Shown here in pieces: positions 1 through 8,296 of a DNA stretch of 13,503 nt. The translations under genes were made by a program, and so were the position numbers. The DNA comes from Promethearchaeota archaeon (GTDB lineage Archaea; Asgardarchaeota; Lokiarchaeia; Sigynarchaeales; MK-D1). The notes beneath the pieces are model-generated. The model was not told where the DNA came from, did not search any database, and saw only the letters and a program-made list of their open reading frames with translations. Location of the stretch: positions 1 through 13,503 of the forward strand of contig JAEOTN010000131.1 in NCBI GenBank assembly GCA_016839865.1, in the 5' to 3' direction. How positions within the stretch are numbered: the stretch's first letter is position 1; every line of letters starts with the position of its first letter.

Positions 1-2633
1 CCTACATTTTCAATAGTTAGATTATAAGTGTTTAGCATCCCTGGTGTCGAATTGTAATGGCCTAACTCCGCAGTTGCTAATAGAATAGGAGCTGGATCTG
101 ACACCGCAGGAACGGGATTAGAATCAATATAATAAGTATTGTGCCCTGTATAAGTGGAATATGCGACAATAGCAGGAGATTGCAGAATTGGTTCTAGATC
201 TCTATCGTAAAAATGCAAATTAATCCGCTCGATTGATAGAATTTGAGCAGAATCAGTGTTGAAGGTCAATTTAAAAAAACTTTGGTAATCATTTGATGGA
301 TTTATATAATCCATTAAATTCGATGGAGTAGTGAAATTAATACTTGTATTGGTTGTGCTGTATAAGGACTTTGGAATAAGGTCATATGCCATACTTGTTG
401 TGTTGTAGAATTCTAATGTAAATTGTGTATCCATAATGAGTTCTTGATTTGAACTAAAATTACATTCCAATCCAATTTGATCTAATGAATTTTGGAGGAA
501 ATCAATAATTGAAGTGTTCTCAAATGAGAAAAATACTTGAATAAGGTTGTCTTGACCGATTTGCTCAGAAGCGATATCCCAGCTTGTCCCATCTTCAGTC
601 GTTGCATTTATGGGTTCACTTGGACCCACCGAGGTGCCGTATGAGAGATAAGGTTCCAAATTGTCTCCAGAGATGGTGAAATTAAAATCATGGAATCTTG
701 TGTAATTATAAAAAGGCTCAATAGATAGATCACTCAAGGTATAGGTAATACTTTCACCCGGATCCAATTTCCAGTTGGCATTATTAAAAATACTGTTAGA
801 TTGATTGAATAATTCTGCAAAAATTTCTCGTTGTTCTTGTGTAACTCCTGATGAATTAAAATAATCGTCATGAACAGGATCTAAGATGTCCTCAGCAAAC
901 TCAGGTTTATAGAATGTAAGTTGTGTGAAATCGGTTATTTCAGGATAGAGATGATCATAAACACCCGATCCCAACGAATCTATGAAAATGAATCGAGGTT
1001 CTTCTTCTGGTATTAAGAATTCTTCAACAGTCATCCCATATTGCATATCAATGAAATCAGTAATTACATCAGGGATTGGAAGAAATGTTTGGTTAAGTAC
1101 TGGGAATTCAATTTTACGACCCCATGCTGGAACTTCTCCAACATTTGTTACGTTAATATCAATTTCATAATCTCCTGTATCAAAAGATAAAAAACGGTAA
1201 TCTTTTTCGATTCGCAAGACTGGTTCAGTTGAATTTACTGCATATTGAATAGAAAATTCACCTATGGGTTCTAATAAGCCTGTAGGTACTACAGGCAATC
1301 CGGTTAAGCTCAAAGTCGTAAGTAGGTTTAAAATATTCCCTACCGTTTCATGATCGTATAAATTTGTAACAATCCGATTTACCGCATCATCCGTTCGCCA
1401 AAAAGTCCTTAGAGAATAATTGGAAATTATGGAAATATCTAAATTTTGCCCTAGGAGAAATGCTGCTTCTACTATTGAATCTAAAATATAACTGGAAAAA
1501 TTATTGTAAAGGGGTGTAAATGATAAAATATCCGAGGAATAGATTGAAACATCAATTTCAGAGAGTAAAGCTCCAACTAAGGAAATATATACTTTTTTAC
1601 TTGGGCTAAGTAACCCTCTTTCTGAAGTATCGTAATTAAGAGCTTTGAATAAATCAAACTCATACTTATCTCCTGAGATGTGCTGTATACCTTCTTCGTT
1701 TCCTTCATATTGAAGTATGGTAGTTATAAATTTAGAATCTCCTTCAAGAAGTTGGGCGGTGTCAAATGCCGAGAATGCACCACTTGAAACATTTAATAAA
1801 TCGAATACACCACCAAACAGGCCTGATATTTGTGATACATCCGCAAATGAAGTAGCTATGTAGTCAATCTCAAATTTCTTAAATTCATCTGGGAAATCAA
1901 AACCATCTGTAAGAGTATCTACTGAATCTAACATTAAAATATAAGAACTAATATGACTTTGTGTCAAGTATTCGTTGCTCAATAATCGATCAGCATCAAT
2001 TGCACCCCAATATCCATCTTGAGGGGCATTACTGATCACTAAATCGAATAGATCACCCCAATTAGGATAAAATCCCATAAATGGATAAAAAGTATCTTCA
2101 CTGAAACTTTCAAGCATAAATAATTGGATGTTAAAATTATTTTCAATGATGTCTAAAGCCCTACCAGCACGATCTGCAATAGTTTTTCCTGATCCAACCG
2201 CGGATTCATAATATAAAAATCCATAAAAACAGTCATAAGTGAGAAACTTCTCTGAACCAAATGCGCTTTCGCTAAAAGGGCTTGGAAACATTTGAGGGGT
2301 TATTCCATTTGAAGACGCAATTAAAACTGAGCATTCATGAAATGCAGGATCATTATAGTCAAATCCTTTCAAGATATTTGAATCATTTGTTATGTATCCT
2401 TGTTTTATAATTGATGTGTCTCCTGCTATGTAAGCGGATAGTTGTTCACTATACATTTCAGATCCTGCGACATCGGAGTCTTTTGGAGAATCTAACACAG
2501 TTTCGGTAGGTCCTGCAAATGAAATTAACGGGAAATTCTGGGAAAATATACTAAATACAATAAAACTGAAGAAAATACTCAGTTGAATTGTTTTCCGAAT
2601 GGCTTTATTAATTGAATTTAGAGATTTCATCAT
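1..2633 (-). CDS. Large secreted protein of an ABC-exporter operon, C-terminus cut by window edge
   Basis: The frame is open from the ATG at 2633 to the left edge, giving 877 codons with no stop, so the protein is incomplete. Residues 16-40 are a hydrophobic export signal after a basic start (KAIRKT), with possible cleavage near SFA-GPTE at about 40. The rest is polar, acidic and rich in aromatic residues and N-x-S/T sequons, with very few cysteines, as in archaeal surface glycoproteins. NVTNVG at 494-499 and NLTIENV at the window end resemble strands of CARDB/DUF11-like immunoglobulin-type folds. I do not recognise the family of the N-terminal 480 residues. Its start overlaps the permease stop in an ATGA, and GGGAG lies 5 bases before this ATG; a second ATG at 2630 has 8-base spacing and is equally possible. 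The operon suggests it is an extracellular partner or cargo of the adjacent transporter (inference). A C-terminal membrane anchor could lie outside the window. Confidence 0.85.
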   Translation of the reverse strand, partial: MMKSLNSINKAIRKTIQLSIFFSFIVFSIFSQNFPLISFAGPTETVLDSPKDSDVAGSEMYSEQLSAYIAGDTSIIKQGYITNDSNILKGFDYNDPAFHECSVLIASSNGITPQMFPSPFSESAFGSEKFLTYDCFYGFLYYESAVGSGKTIADRAGRALDIIENNFNIQLFMLESFSEDTFYPFMGFYPNWGDLFDLVISNAPQDGYWGAIDADRLLSNEYLTQSHISSYILMLDSVDTLTDGFDFPDEFKKFEIDYIATSFADVSQISGLFGGVFDLLNVSSGAFSAFDTAQLLEGDSKFITTILQYEGNEEGIQHISGDKYEFDLFKALNYDTSERGLLSPSKKVYISLVGALLSEIDVSIYSSDILSFTPLYNNFSSYILDSIVEAAFLLGQNLDISIISNYSLRTFWRTDDAVNRIVTNLYDHETVGNILNLLTTLSLTGLPVVPTGLLEPIGEFSIQYAVNSTEPVLRIEKDYRFLSFDTGDYEIDINVTNVGEVPAWGRKIEFPVLNQTFLPIPDVITDFIDMQYGMTVEEFLIPEEEPRFIFIDSLGSGVYDHLYPEITDFTQLTFYKPEFAEDILDPVHDDYFNSSGVTQEQREIFAELFNQSNSIFNNANWKLDPGESITYTLSDLSIEPFYNYTRFHDFNFTISGDNLEPYLSYGTSVGPSEPINATTEDGTSWDIASEQIGQDNLIQVFFSFENTSIIDFLQNSLDQIGLECNFSSNQELIMDTQFTLEFYNTTSMAYDLIPKSLYSTTNTSINFTTPSNLMDYINPSNDYQSFFKLTFNTDSAQILSIERINLHFYDRDLEPILQSPAIVAYSTYTGHNTYYIDSNPVPAVSDPAPILLATAELGHYNSTPGMLNTYNLTIENV

Positions 2634-5473
2634 TGAGTCTCCCGGAAAATTTCCATTAAGTTCTTTCTTTTAATGGGTCTAAGGATTCCCCACATCCCAA
2701 TTAATAGTACGGATAGACTAATCCCAAATAAAATGAGAGTAGTCACTGATGGAAAACTCAATAATCGCGGTGATTGGGCGAAAATTGAGAGATTTTGAGA
2801 TAACAACGCTGCGGTCAAAAAACCCACTATTGTACCAGTAGAACCGCTTGATAACAGAATAATAACGGATTCCACTGTAAATAACCTACTAACTCCATCT
2901 CTTTTTAGACCTAATGCACGTAAAATTCCTATTTCTCGTTTTCGTTCTAAAATACTGGAATAGGAGCTCGCAAAAAGACCGAACATGCAAATAATAACTG
3001 TTAAAGATAAAATTAACTGAAGAACGATTTGGACAGTGAGAAATCCTTCTTCTACTTCTCGGATCCAATTTTGAACGTCCCATACACGAAAATCCCAGTC
3101 TTCAGATAAAGTTTCATATATTGTCTCTTGTATAATACGAGTTTGATCGAGTTTATCTTCTCGAACACTCACAAAAATTCTCCAAACCCATGCAGGATCT
3201 GGAACTTCCATGTACTCAAGATATTTCTCATGAGATATTGCTACTCCATCAGCTCCACCAAAAATGGAACTGTCCTTAAACCGTTCTAATCCTGGTAGTT
3301 GAGTAGCAATCCCAACTATTTCGAATTCAGCATAAGAAGTTTCTTGACCACGATAGAATGTAAATCTGACTGTATCATGTAGATTAAGAGAAAGATCTTC
3401 ACTAATAGCAGTTGAAATAATACATGTGTTATTTCCATTGAACAAAGCTGGAAAACTGCTCTTAATTGTACCCCTTTTCATTTGGATATATTCAGTGTAA
3501 ACTGTATCGACATAATCCTCATCAATAGCATATAATCTAATATCTTCTGATTTCAGATTCATTATATCCCCAATATCGGCATCAAAATCTTCGTCTTCTT
3601 CTCCTTGTGTATATATGGACCTAAGTAACTCGGGATGTGCAAGAACTACGCTACTACGCTCTATCCCATCTATTTGCATTAATTCTTCTTGATAATCTGT
3701 AGTTATAGCACGAGAATGCCCGGATCGACGAACCACTATTGGAGATCCCATTTCGGTTCGTACCAAAGCTCCTACCTGGGCGGTTTGAATATTTACCATA
3801 CTAGTTGCGAATAAGACAAATGAAAATGATAAACAAAACATCAATATTGTTGAGGAATTTCTCCTTTCGTGCCGAAAAATAGTTACTCTGATAATGGATA
3901 TCAGCTTACGCGCAAATGGTCTTAAAGCATTGATCCAAAATCGTAATAAAATAGGCATTAATCCGATACCAGCCATAGTTAATCCAACTAGAAATGCAAG
4001 TAGAACTACAATCAGTACAGTTGATAACATTGTAAAGTTCAGTGTTATAATCAATCGTGGGAGGAAGAAGAAAATTAATCCACCATTAACCGCTAGGATT
4101 AATCCAATCGCAATAAGTCTGATATTGACACCTTCCTCTTTCACCAATTTGTATACAGATTCCTCGTGTCGATAAGGATTAATAGATTCCACAATTTGAA
4201 GTCTCATTACTTTTATTGCAGGAGACAAGGATACCAGTAAAGACACTCCGATTCCAATAGCATAGGACGTAAGGAGAGTCATAGGTCGTAATACGAAATT
4301 TATGGGTTCGTAAAGAATATCCGAGGGGATGTATCGAGAAGCTATAGGTAAACCGATATAGGAGACACCTATCCACGATAACAACACACCAATTGTGGTG
4401 CCGGCAACACAGATAATTAAACCTTGGACAATAACTAGTTTTAAATTGAAGTTTTTTCTGGCACCTAAAACGCGAAAAATACCAAACTCTCGTATTTTCT
4501 CTTCAACTGAAGTGGATAGAATTCCATTAATCAAAATTCCTGAGATGAGCATAGATATTAGACTGATGAAAATGAAAATGATTCTTGTACCAATCGATAA
4601 ATATTGAGCATCATCCAAACTGGTCATTTTAGGTAAATCTACCCAGTAGCCATACCCTAACGCATTTTGAATTTTCGCACCTATAGCTTCAACAGCACGT
4701 TCTGAACCTTTTATATCTCTTATATCATAAAGATTCTCTGAGTTTTTAAACGTCATATGGAGATTATTAATCCGCCCTTCCATTCCTCCATAAGAATTAT
4801 TGAAATATGTTGGGATAGTCTCGAGATCAACAATGACCACATCTTCCATATGGGCAGGAAATTTAAGGAGATGATCAAATACCGATAGGATAGTGAGTTC
4901 ATGGAAGTGACGTATCCAATAACTGTCAGATGGGTCTCTTTCCCACCAGTATAATCTTAATGAATCGCCAACATAGATGTCCCATTCTTCTGCCATGCTG
5001 GTAGTTATTGCACAATAACCTTCTGGTATTCCGTGGGTCACGAAATCATATCCCGTATTTAGAAACCTACCAAATCCGATCTCTTCTTCGTAAGAAATAT
5101 TCAGACCCACCATTTGGGTTCCACGCCAACCCCATTGCTGTGTATAAAAATAGTGCCAGTTTTCATATCTAGGAATGAAATTTTCTATCTGATCGGTTTC
5201 AGCTTCAATTTTCTCGATCATTTCATTATAACTAAAATTATATTCAGATCCATAAGTATTATCTGTGTATCCATCAAGCCAACGATAATAAACCGAAGCA
5301 TCCATTCCTCCAGAATCTGTCGTGAGGTAATCTACATAAGATGAGGATACAGCATCAGTAAGGAATGAAACGGAAGTCAAAAGAAATATACTTACTGCAA
5401 CACCTACCACACCTAAAATTGCCCGAAACTTTTGGGTTTTTAGATCTTTGAAAGCATATACAAATACATTCAT
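2630..5473 (-). CDS. FtsX/MacB-type ABC transporter permease, 10-helix duplicated form
   Basis: This 947-residue membrane protein is the permease of a MacB/LolE/FtsX-like (type VII) ABC system, which moves substrates or force across the outer face of the membrane rather than importing solutes. Predicted helices are near 18-40, 297-320, 345-374, 398-423, 452-475, 482-509, 540-562, 813-838, 868-890 and 910-932. Two large extracytoplasmic domains lie at about 41-296 and 563-812. Each FtsX core carries the typical cytoplasmic motif after its first core helix: EKIREFGIFRVLGARK (325-340) and ERKREIGILRALGLKR (843-858). The two halves plus a central helix pair match the ten-helix YbbP-like layout, so one chain could form the whole channel. 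It starts 31 bases after the ATPase stop, with a modest GGAAG site 7 bases before the ATG, and overlaps the secreted-protein gene by 4 bases. Family assignment is firm; substrate is unknown. Confidence 0.93.
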   Translation of the reverse strand: MNVFVYAFKDLKTQKFRAILGVVGVAVSIFLLTSVSFLTDAVSSSYVDYLTTDSGGMDASVYYRWLDGYTDNTYGSEYNFSYNEMIEKIEAETDQIENFIPRYENWHYFYTQQWGWRGTQMVGLNISYEEEIGFGRFLNTGYDFVTHGIPEGYCAITTSMAEEWDIYVGDSLRLYWWERDPSDSYWIRHFHELTILSVFDHLLKFPAHMEDVVIVDLETIPTYFNNSYGGMEGRINNLHMTFKNSENLYDIRDIKGSERAVEAIGAKIQNALGYGYWVDLPKMTSLDDAQYLSIGTRIIFIFISLISMLISGILINGILSTSVEEKIREFGIFRVLGARKNFNLKLVIVQGLIICVAGTTIGVLLSWIGVSYIGLPIASRYIPSDILYEPINFVLRPMTLLTSYAIGIGVSLLVSLSPAIKVMRLQIVESINPYRHEESVYKLVKEEGVNIRLIAIGLILAVNGGLIFFFLPRLIITLNFTMLSTVLIVVLLAFLVGLTMAGIGLMPILLRFWINALRPFARKLISIIRVTIFRHERRNSSTILMFCLSFSFVLFATSMVNIQTAQVGALVRTEMGSPIVVRRSGHSRAITTDYQEELMQIDGIERSSVVLAHPELLRSIYTQGEEDEDFDADIGDIMNLKSEDIRLYAIDEDYVDTVYTEYIQMKRGTIKSSFPALFNGNNTCIISTAISEDLSLNLHDTVRFTFYRGQETSYAEFEIVGIATQLPGLERFKDSSIFGGADGVAISHEKYLEYMEVPDPAWVWRIFVSVREDKLDQTRIIQETIYETLSEDWDFRVWDVQNWIREVEEGFLTVQIVLQLILSLTVIICMFGLFASSYSSILERKREIGILRALGLKRDGVSRLFTVESVIILLSSGSTGTIVGFLTAALLSQNLSIFAQSPRLLSFPSVTTLILFGISLSVLLIGMWGILRPIKRKNLMEIFRETQ

Positions 5474-5504
5474 GGTTTGTCTTCCAGTTTCTTTAACTTT
5501 TCAA

Positions 5505-6500
5505 TTATTCATTATCTATGAATAGAATGCCTCTATCAAGTTTTCCTTTAATTTTATCTTCATCTATCATCTCTTGGATGATGTCATCAAAATGAAGGGG
5601 TAAATTTGCCATAACTTCCGCAGGTACTCCTGCACGTAATCGTTCAATGCTAACCTCTTCTCTTCCGTTGATGATTTTCAAAACTTTTTCTTTAACAATT
5701 TCTTTATTTTTCTGTTGATGCTCTAATCGAGTTTTCCGTTGTTCTGAAGTTTCTTTTAATCCTTCCGCTTTAAGTCCAGAAACAACTTTTCCATCCCGAA
5801 GATGTAGAACTCGATTACAATATTCTGATACAGCCCCATCATGAGTCGCTGTCACGAATGTTGCCCCTTTGCGATTAAGGTCTCTCAATAAATTAAGTAT
5901 TTCAATCCCAGTTTTACTGTCTAAATCACCTGTAGGTTCATCTAAAATGACTATAGAGGGATCATTTGCAAATGCACGAGCAATTGCAACGCGCTGTTGT
6001 TCCCCACCAGATAATTCACTAGGAGTATGGTTAGCACGTTCATCTAACTTAACAAGACGCAATAATTCCATTGCTTTTCGAGTTTTACCTCGTCGACTTA
6101 ACTTAGCTTGGAAATGAAGAGGAATCATTACATTTTCCAAAGCAGTTAAAAGGGGGAGAAGATTATAGAATTGGAATACATAACCAATATGGTCTCGCCT
6201 CAAGTCAGCAAGTTCATTATCATCAAGTTTAGCCATGTTAATTCCATCCAGGAAGATCTTACCCCGAGTCGGATAATCAAGGCCTCCAATGAGATTAAGA
6301 AGTGTTGTTTTTCCACTTCCTGATGGACCGTAAAGACCTACGAATTCTGCTTCCTTAATTTGAACACTCACTCCGCGAAGAGCTGCTACGGCTGTTTTTC
6401 CTAATAAATAAGTTTTATGTAGATTTTCAGCAATAATCTTGTAGGTTCGATCTATTTCTTCTTCTTCAATTGCCAGTTTTTTCGGTGCTTTTAAGACCAT
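5505..6500 (-). CDS. LolD/MacB-type ABC ATPase with C-terminal winged-helix-like tail
   Basis: This 331-residue cytoplasmic protein is the ATPase that drives the downstream FtsX-type permease. Visible motifs are Walker A GPSGSGKT (58-65), Q-loop VFQFYN (Q110), signature LSGGEQQ (163-169), Walker B VILDEPTG (184-191), D-loop GDLD and switch histidine ATH (H220). The nucleotide-binding domain ends near 245, the normal LolD length. The remaining 85 residues are extra: a charged, probably helical linker (245-265), then about 266-331 with helix-helix-helix-hairpin character (IERLRAGVP, FDDIIQEMIDEDKIKGKLD, GILFID) that reads like a winged helix or PCI-type fold. That part is inference from pattern only. 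The start is supported by GGTGGG at 6507-6512, 6 bases before the ATG. It is the first gene of the three-gene cassette, and a 205-base intergenic region with inverted repeats lies upstream. Confidence 0.95.
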   Translation of the reverse strand: MVLKAPKKLAIEEEEIDRTYKIIAENLHKTYLLGKTAVAALRGVSVQIKEAEFVGLYGPSGSGKTTLLNLIGGLDYPTRGKIFLDGINMAKLDDNELADLRRDHIGYVFQFYNLLPLLTALENVMIPLHFQAKLSRRGKTRKAMELLRLVKLDERANHTPSELSGGEQQRVAIARAFANDPSIVILDEPTGDLDSKTGIEILNLLRDLNRKGATFVTATHDGAVSEYCNRVLHLRDGKVVSGLKAEGLKETSEQRKTRLEHQQKNKEIVKEKVLKIINGREEVSIERLRAGVPAEVMANLPLHFDDIIQEMIDEDKIKGKLDRGILFIDNE

Positions 6501-6525
6501 AGGGTTCCCACCTTTTTAATAACTG

Positions 6526-6537
6526 ATATTTATATTT
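6526..6537 (-). promoter_or_regulatory. Candidate TATA box for the ABC cassette
   Basis: Read on the minus strand, AAATATAAATAT sits about 30 bases before the ATG at 6500. Start of transcription would fall near 6505, which leaves almost no leader although a GGTGGG site lies at 6507-6512. The true start may therefore be a little further upstream, or the alternative TTTATATTAA at about 6641-6650 may be used. Confidence 0.35.
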
Positions 6538-6550
6538 CACAGTAAAATAA

Positions 6551-6579
6551 TTTGACGTAAGTGAGTGTCAAAATTACGT
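6551..6579. repeat. Two interleaved short inverted repeats upstream of the ABC ATPase gene
   Basis: TTTGAC (6551-6556) and GTCAAA (6567-6572) form a perfect 6-bp inverted repeat with a 10-base spacer. ACGTAA (6555-6560) and TTACGT (6574-6579) form a second one with a 13-base spacer. They lie 50-80 bases before the start codon, just upstream of the candidate TATA box, where an archaeal activator or repressor could bind. Arms this short can arise by chance in AT-rich DNA. Confidence 0.3.
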
Positions 6580-6593
6580 ATAGGCAATATAGA

Positions 6594-6627
6594 TTATTTT
6601 GCCTTTTTTTGCCTTTTTGCAAAATAA
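6594..6627. repeat. 9-bp inverted repeat with a T-rich direct repeat in the loop
   Basis: TTATTTTGC (6594-6602) is matched exactly by GCAAAATAA (6619-6627). The 16-base spacer consists of T-tracts around a second GCC, so the left part reads as GCCTTTTTTT then GCCTTTTT in tandem. It lies about 95-125 bases before the ABC ATPase start. It could be an operator or an RNA hairpin; no known family is recognised. Confidence 0.45.
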
Positions 6628-6628
6628 G

Positions 6629-6674
6629 AAGTTCAGATTTAATATAAAACTTCAGTTTTAATCTGGTAGAACTT
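6629..6674 (-). repeat. Nested hairpin between the GTPase operon and the ABC cassette
   Basis: AAGTTCAGATT (6629-6639) pairs with AATCT (6660-6664) and, past a short bulge, with AACTT (6670-6674). Inside the loop a second hairpin, TAAAAC-TTCA-GTTTTA (6645-6660), competes with it or extends it. In minus-strand RNA this lies just after the end of the Rag-like GTPase gene, so it may be a 3' processing or stabilising structure. It could equally be leader RNA of the ABC cassette if that transcript starts upstream. Confidence 0.35.
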
Positions 6675-6677
6675 AAG

Positions 6678-6703
6678 TAAAAAGGCGGATTAGAAAGAAA
6701 AAA
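6678..6703 (-). terminator. T-tract terminator of the GTPase operon
   Basis: Immediately after the TAA at 6706-6708 the minus strand reads CC, six T, C, three T, C, and about 20 bases later another five T. Pyrimidine-rich T-tracts directly after a stop codon are the usual archaeal intrinsic termination signal, and no strong stem is needed. Confidence 0.55.
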
Positions 6704-6705
6704 GG

Positions 6706-8277
6706 TTAATTTGCAGTGCTTTTAATGGTTAAAGCGTTAACTTTCTTAGATAGATCGTTTAATGTACTATAATCTTGATCCAAAATTGCTTGTATGAATT
6801 TTAATTTAAAATTCTTTAATTTAGCACGTAAGGATTCTGAAACCATACTCAGTTGAATACCATCGAGTTTTCGGTATAATTCCTTATATGAATTCAAACT
6901 TTTCTCATCAACGTTAGTATCCATTTGTTTCAGGTATTCCACAGTAATTTTCTGTAAATCTTTAATGAAGTCCTGTGTATAGGAATCAAAGGGTGTAGCG
7001 TTACCAGTGTTCATAAATGTTTCCAGTTCTGAATGAAATCTAACACTAAATCTATCAAACATTTCAATAAATGAATCTTTTACTGCATCAGGATTGAAAA
7101 ATGGTGATGTGAAAGTAGTCAATGTGAAGTTTTCAAAGTGAATTGAATGGACATTGATATTTTTTCCTTGGAGTTGGAATCCATTGAATCCTTGTATGTT
7201 AATTTCTCCTGAGAAACGGTATAAAGCATTGATAAACATCGGTACTAATTCAATATCAAAATCTGGATTATCCTCTGTAGCTAATACTTTTACAAGAGCT
7301 TTCTCACCATTTTCTACAAATATTAACGATCTCCCGTGTTCATCAGAAATGATCATTCCAAAGATTAATTTCTCAGACATTTGTGCAATATATTTCTTGC
7401 TATTGATTTTGGACAAGTTGAAGTCAAATCGCTCAAATGTGATATCTTCTACTGAAGGAAAAGCAAAATTCGGTAAATTCCTAGAATCGGAGACCTCTCG
7501 TTTATGTAGGAATTTCTTAACGAATTCTTGATAATAGGATTCTCCTTCGTCTGATAGGAAAAATACTTGATCTGATCCGTAATTTTTTGTTAGAATATAT
7601 TTCTGTTCGGTAAGTCGGTTGAGTAGATTTGCTAAGTCGTGTTGATGCACATTCAATTGCCCTGCAAGTTCATGGAAATTACCAACTTTGATTTTCTTTA
7701 ATTGATTCAATAATCCAGCTAAAGATCTGAACGTGTTGAAATTATAAGGTGTACTAATGATTTGTTTGGATTGAACATCATCTAAAATGTCCAAAACTAC
7801 GTTTAATGTGTTCAAATAATGCTCATGCTTTATACTGGTGAAATACATTGACGTTCTTTCAACGAGCTTTTTGATTTTTTCTTTCAGGATTTTGAATTCT
7901 TTACTAGATAATAAGTCAATTTTGTGCCAAAGAATGTACATGCTTGCAGAAGTGCATTTCTCTTTACGAATTCTATGCATTTGATTAATGAGTTTCAAAC
8001 ATAATGCGAATTCTATTGTGGCATCAAGAGTAATCAAGATTAGATCAGTTTGTTGAAAAACGTCACTTTCTTGACCTAGCCAACGATTCAATTCTTGACC
8101 AGATAAGTCAAAAACTCCGATTTCTTCTTTTAATCGGTAGTTAAAAACTTCACTTCCACGAGTGGGCTCTAAAGGGTGGCTGAGTAAGTCAAAAGCAGAT
8201 TCCCCTTCAAAAAATAGCCGACGTAATGTGCTCTTTCCTGATCCTGGGGGTCCTACAAAAACAATCTTCTTCGGCAT
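6706..8277 (-). CDS. Rag/Gtr-like GTPase fused to a winged helix and a longin-like domain
   Basis: This is a 523-residue protein if started at the ATG at 8277. I chose that start because GGTGG (8286-8290) lies 8 bases before it; the longer reading from a GTG at 8289 begins inside that site. The N-terminal G domain (about 1-170) has G1 GPPGSGKS (9-16), a switch I PTRG (T39), G3 DLSGQE (57-62), G4 HKID (118-121) and G5 TSIKHE (147-152). HKxD in place of NKxD, and TSI at G5, are marks of the Rag/Gtr GTPases. Residues about 175-255 look like a winged helix with a DEG-containing wing. Residues about 305-435 follow the longin strand-helix order: paired strands GMIISD and RSLIFVEN, a helix at 341-356, three strands, then long helices. 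Eukaryotic Rags carry a related roadblock domain instead. It follows the small GTPase gene by 19 bases. Likely a cytoplasmic nucleotide-controlled switch; partner unknown. Confidence 0.88.
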   Translation of the reverse strand: MPKKIVFVGPPGSGKSTLRRLFFEGESAFDLLSHPLEPTRGSEVFNYRLKEEIGVFDLSGQELNRWLGQESDVFQQTDLILITLDATIEFALCLKLINQMHRIRKEKCTSASMYILWHKIDLLSSKEFKILKEKIKKLVERTSMYFTSIKHEHYLNTLNVVLDILDDVQSKQIISTPYNFNTFRSLAGLLNQLKKIKVGNFHELAGQLNVHQHDLANLLNRLTEQKYILTKNYGSDQVFFLSDEGESYYQEFVKKFLHKREVSDSRNLPNFAFPSVEDITFERFDFNLSKINSKKYIAQMSEKLIFGMIISDEHGRSLIFVENGEKALVKVLATEDNPDFDIELVPMFINALYRFSGEINIQGFNGFQLQGKNINVHSIHFENFTLTTFTSPFFNPDAVKDSFIEMFDRFSVRFHSELETFMNTGNATPFDSYTQDFIKDLQKITVEYLKQMDTNVDEKSLNSYKELYRKLDGIQLSMVSESLRAKLKNFKLKFIQAILDQDYSTLNDLSKKVNALTIKSTAN

Positions 8278-8296
8278 GTCATTTTCCACCTTTTTT

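Noticed and set aside
982..1170. 62-codon plus-strand frame
   Set aside because: Antisense to the large secreted protein, whose frame stays open for 877 codons; no supporting signals.
2181..2207. GSGKT in the large secreted protein (residues 147-151) as a nucleotide-binding loop
   Set aside because: The Walker A consensus needs Gly or Ala four residues before GKT, and here it is serine. The protein is exported, where ATP binding is unlikely, and no Walker B follows.
6565..6571. GTGTCAA shared with the promoter element at 13305-13311
   Set aside because: Seven matching bases are expected by chance in a window of this length; the flanking arrangement differs, so a shared regulator is not supported.
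7154..7531. 125-codon plus-strand open frame
   Set aside because: Antisense to the longin-like part of the GTPase gene; no ribosome site and no recognisable protein pattern.
8278..8289. GTG at 8289 as start of the Rag-like GTPase gene
   Set aside because: The GTG is part of the GGTGG ribosome site that is ideally placed for the ATG at 8277.
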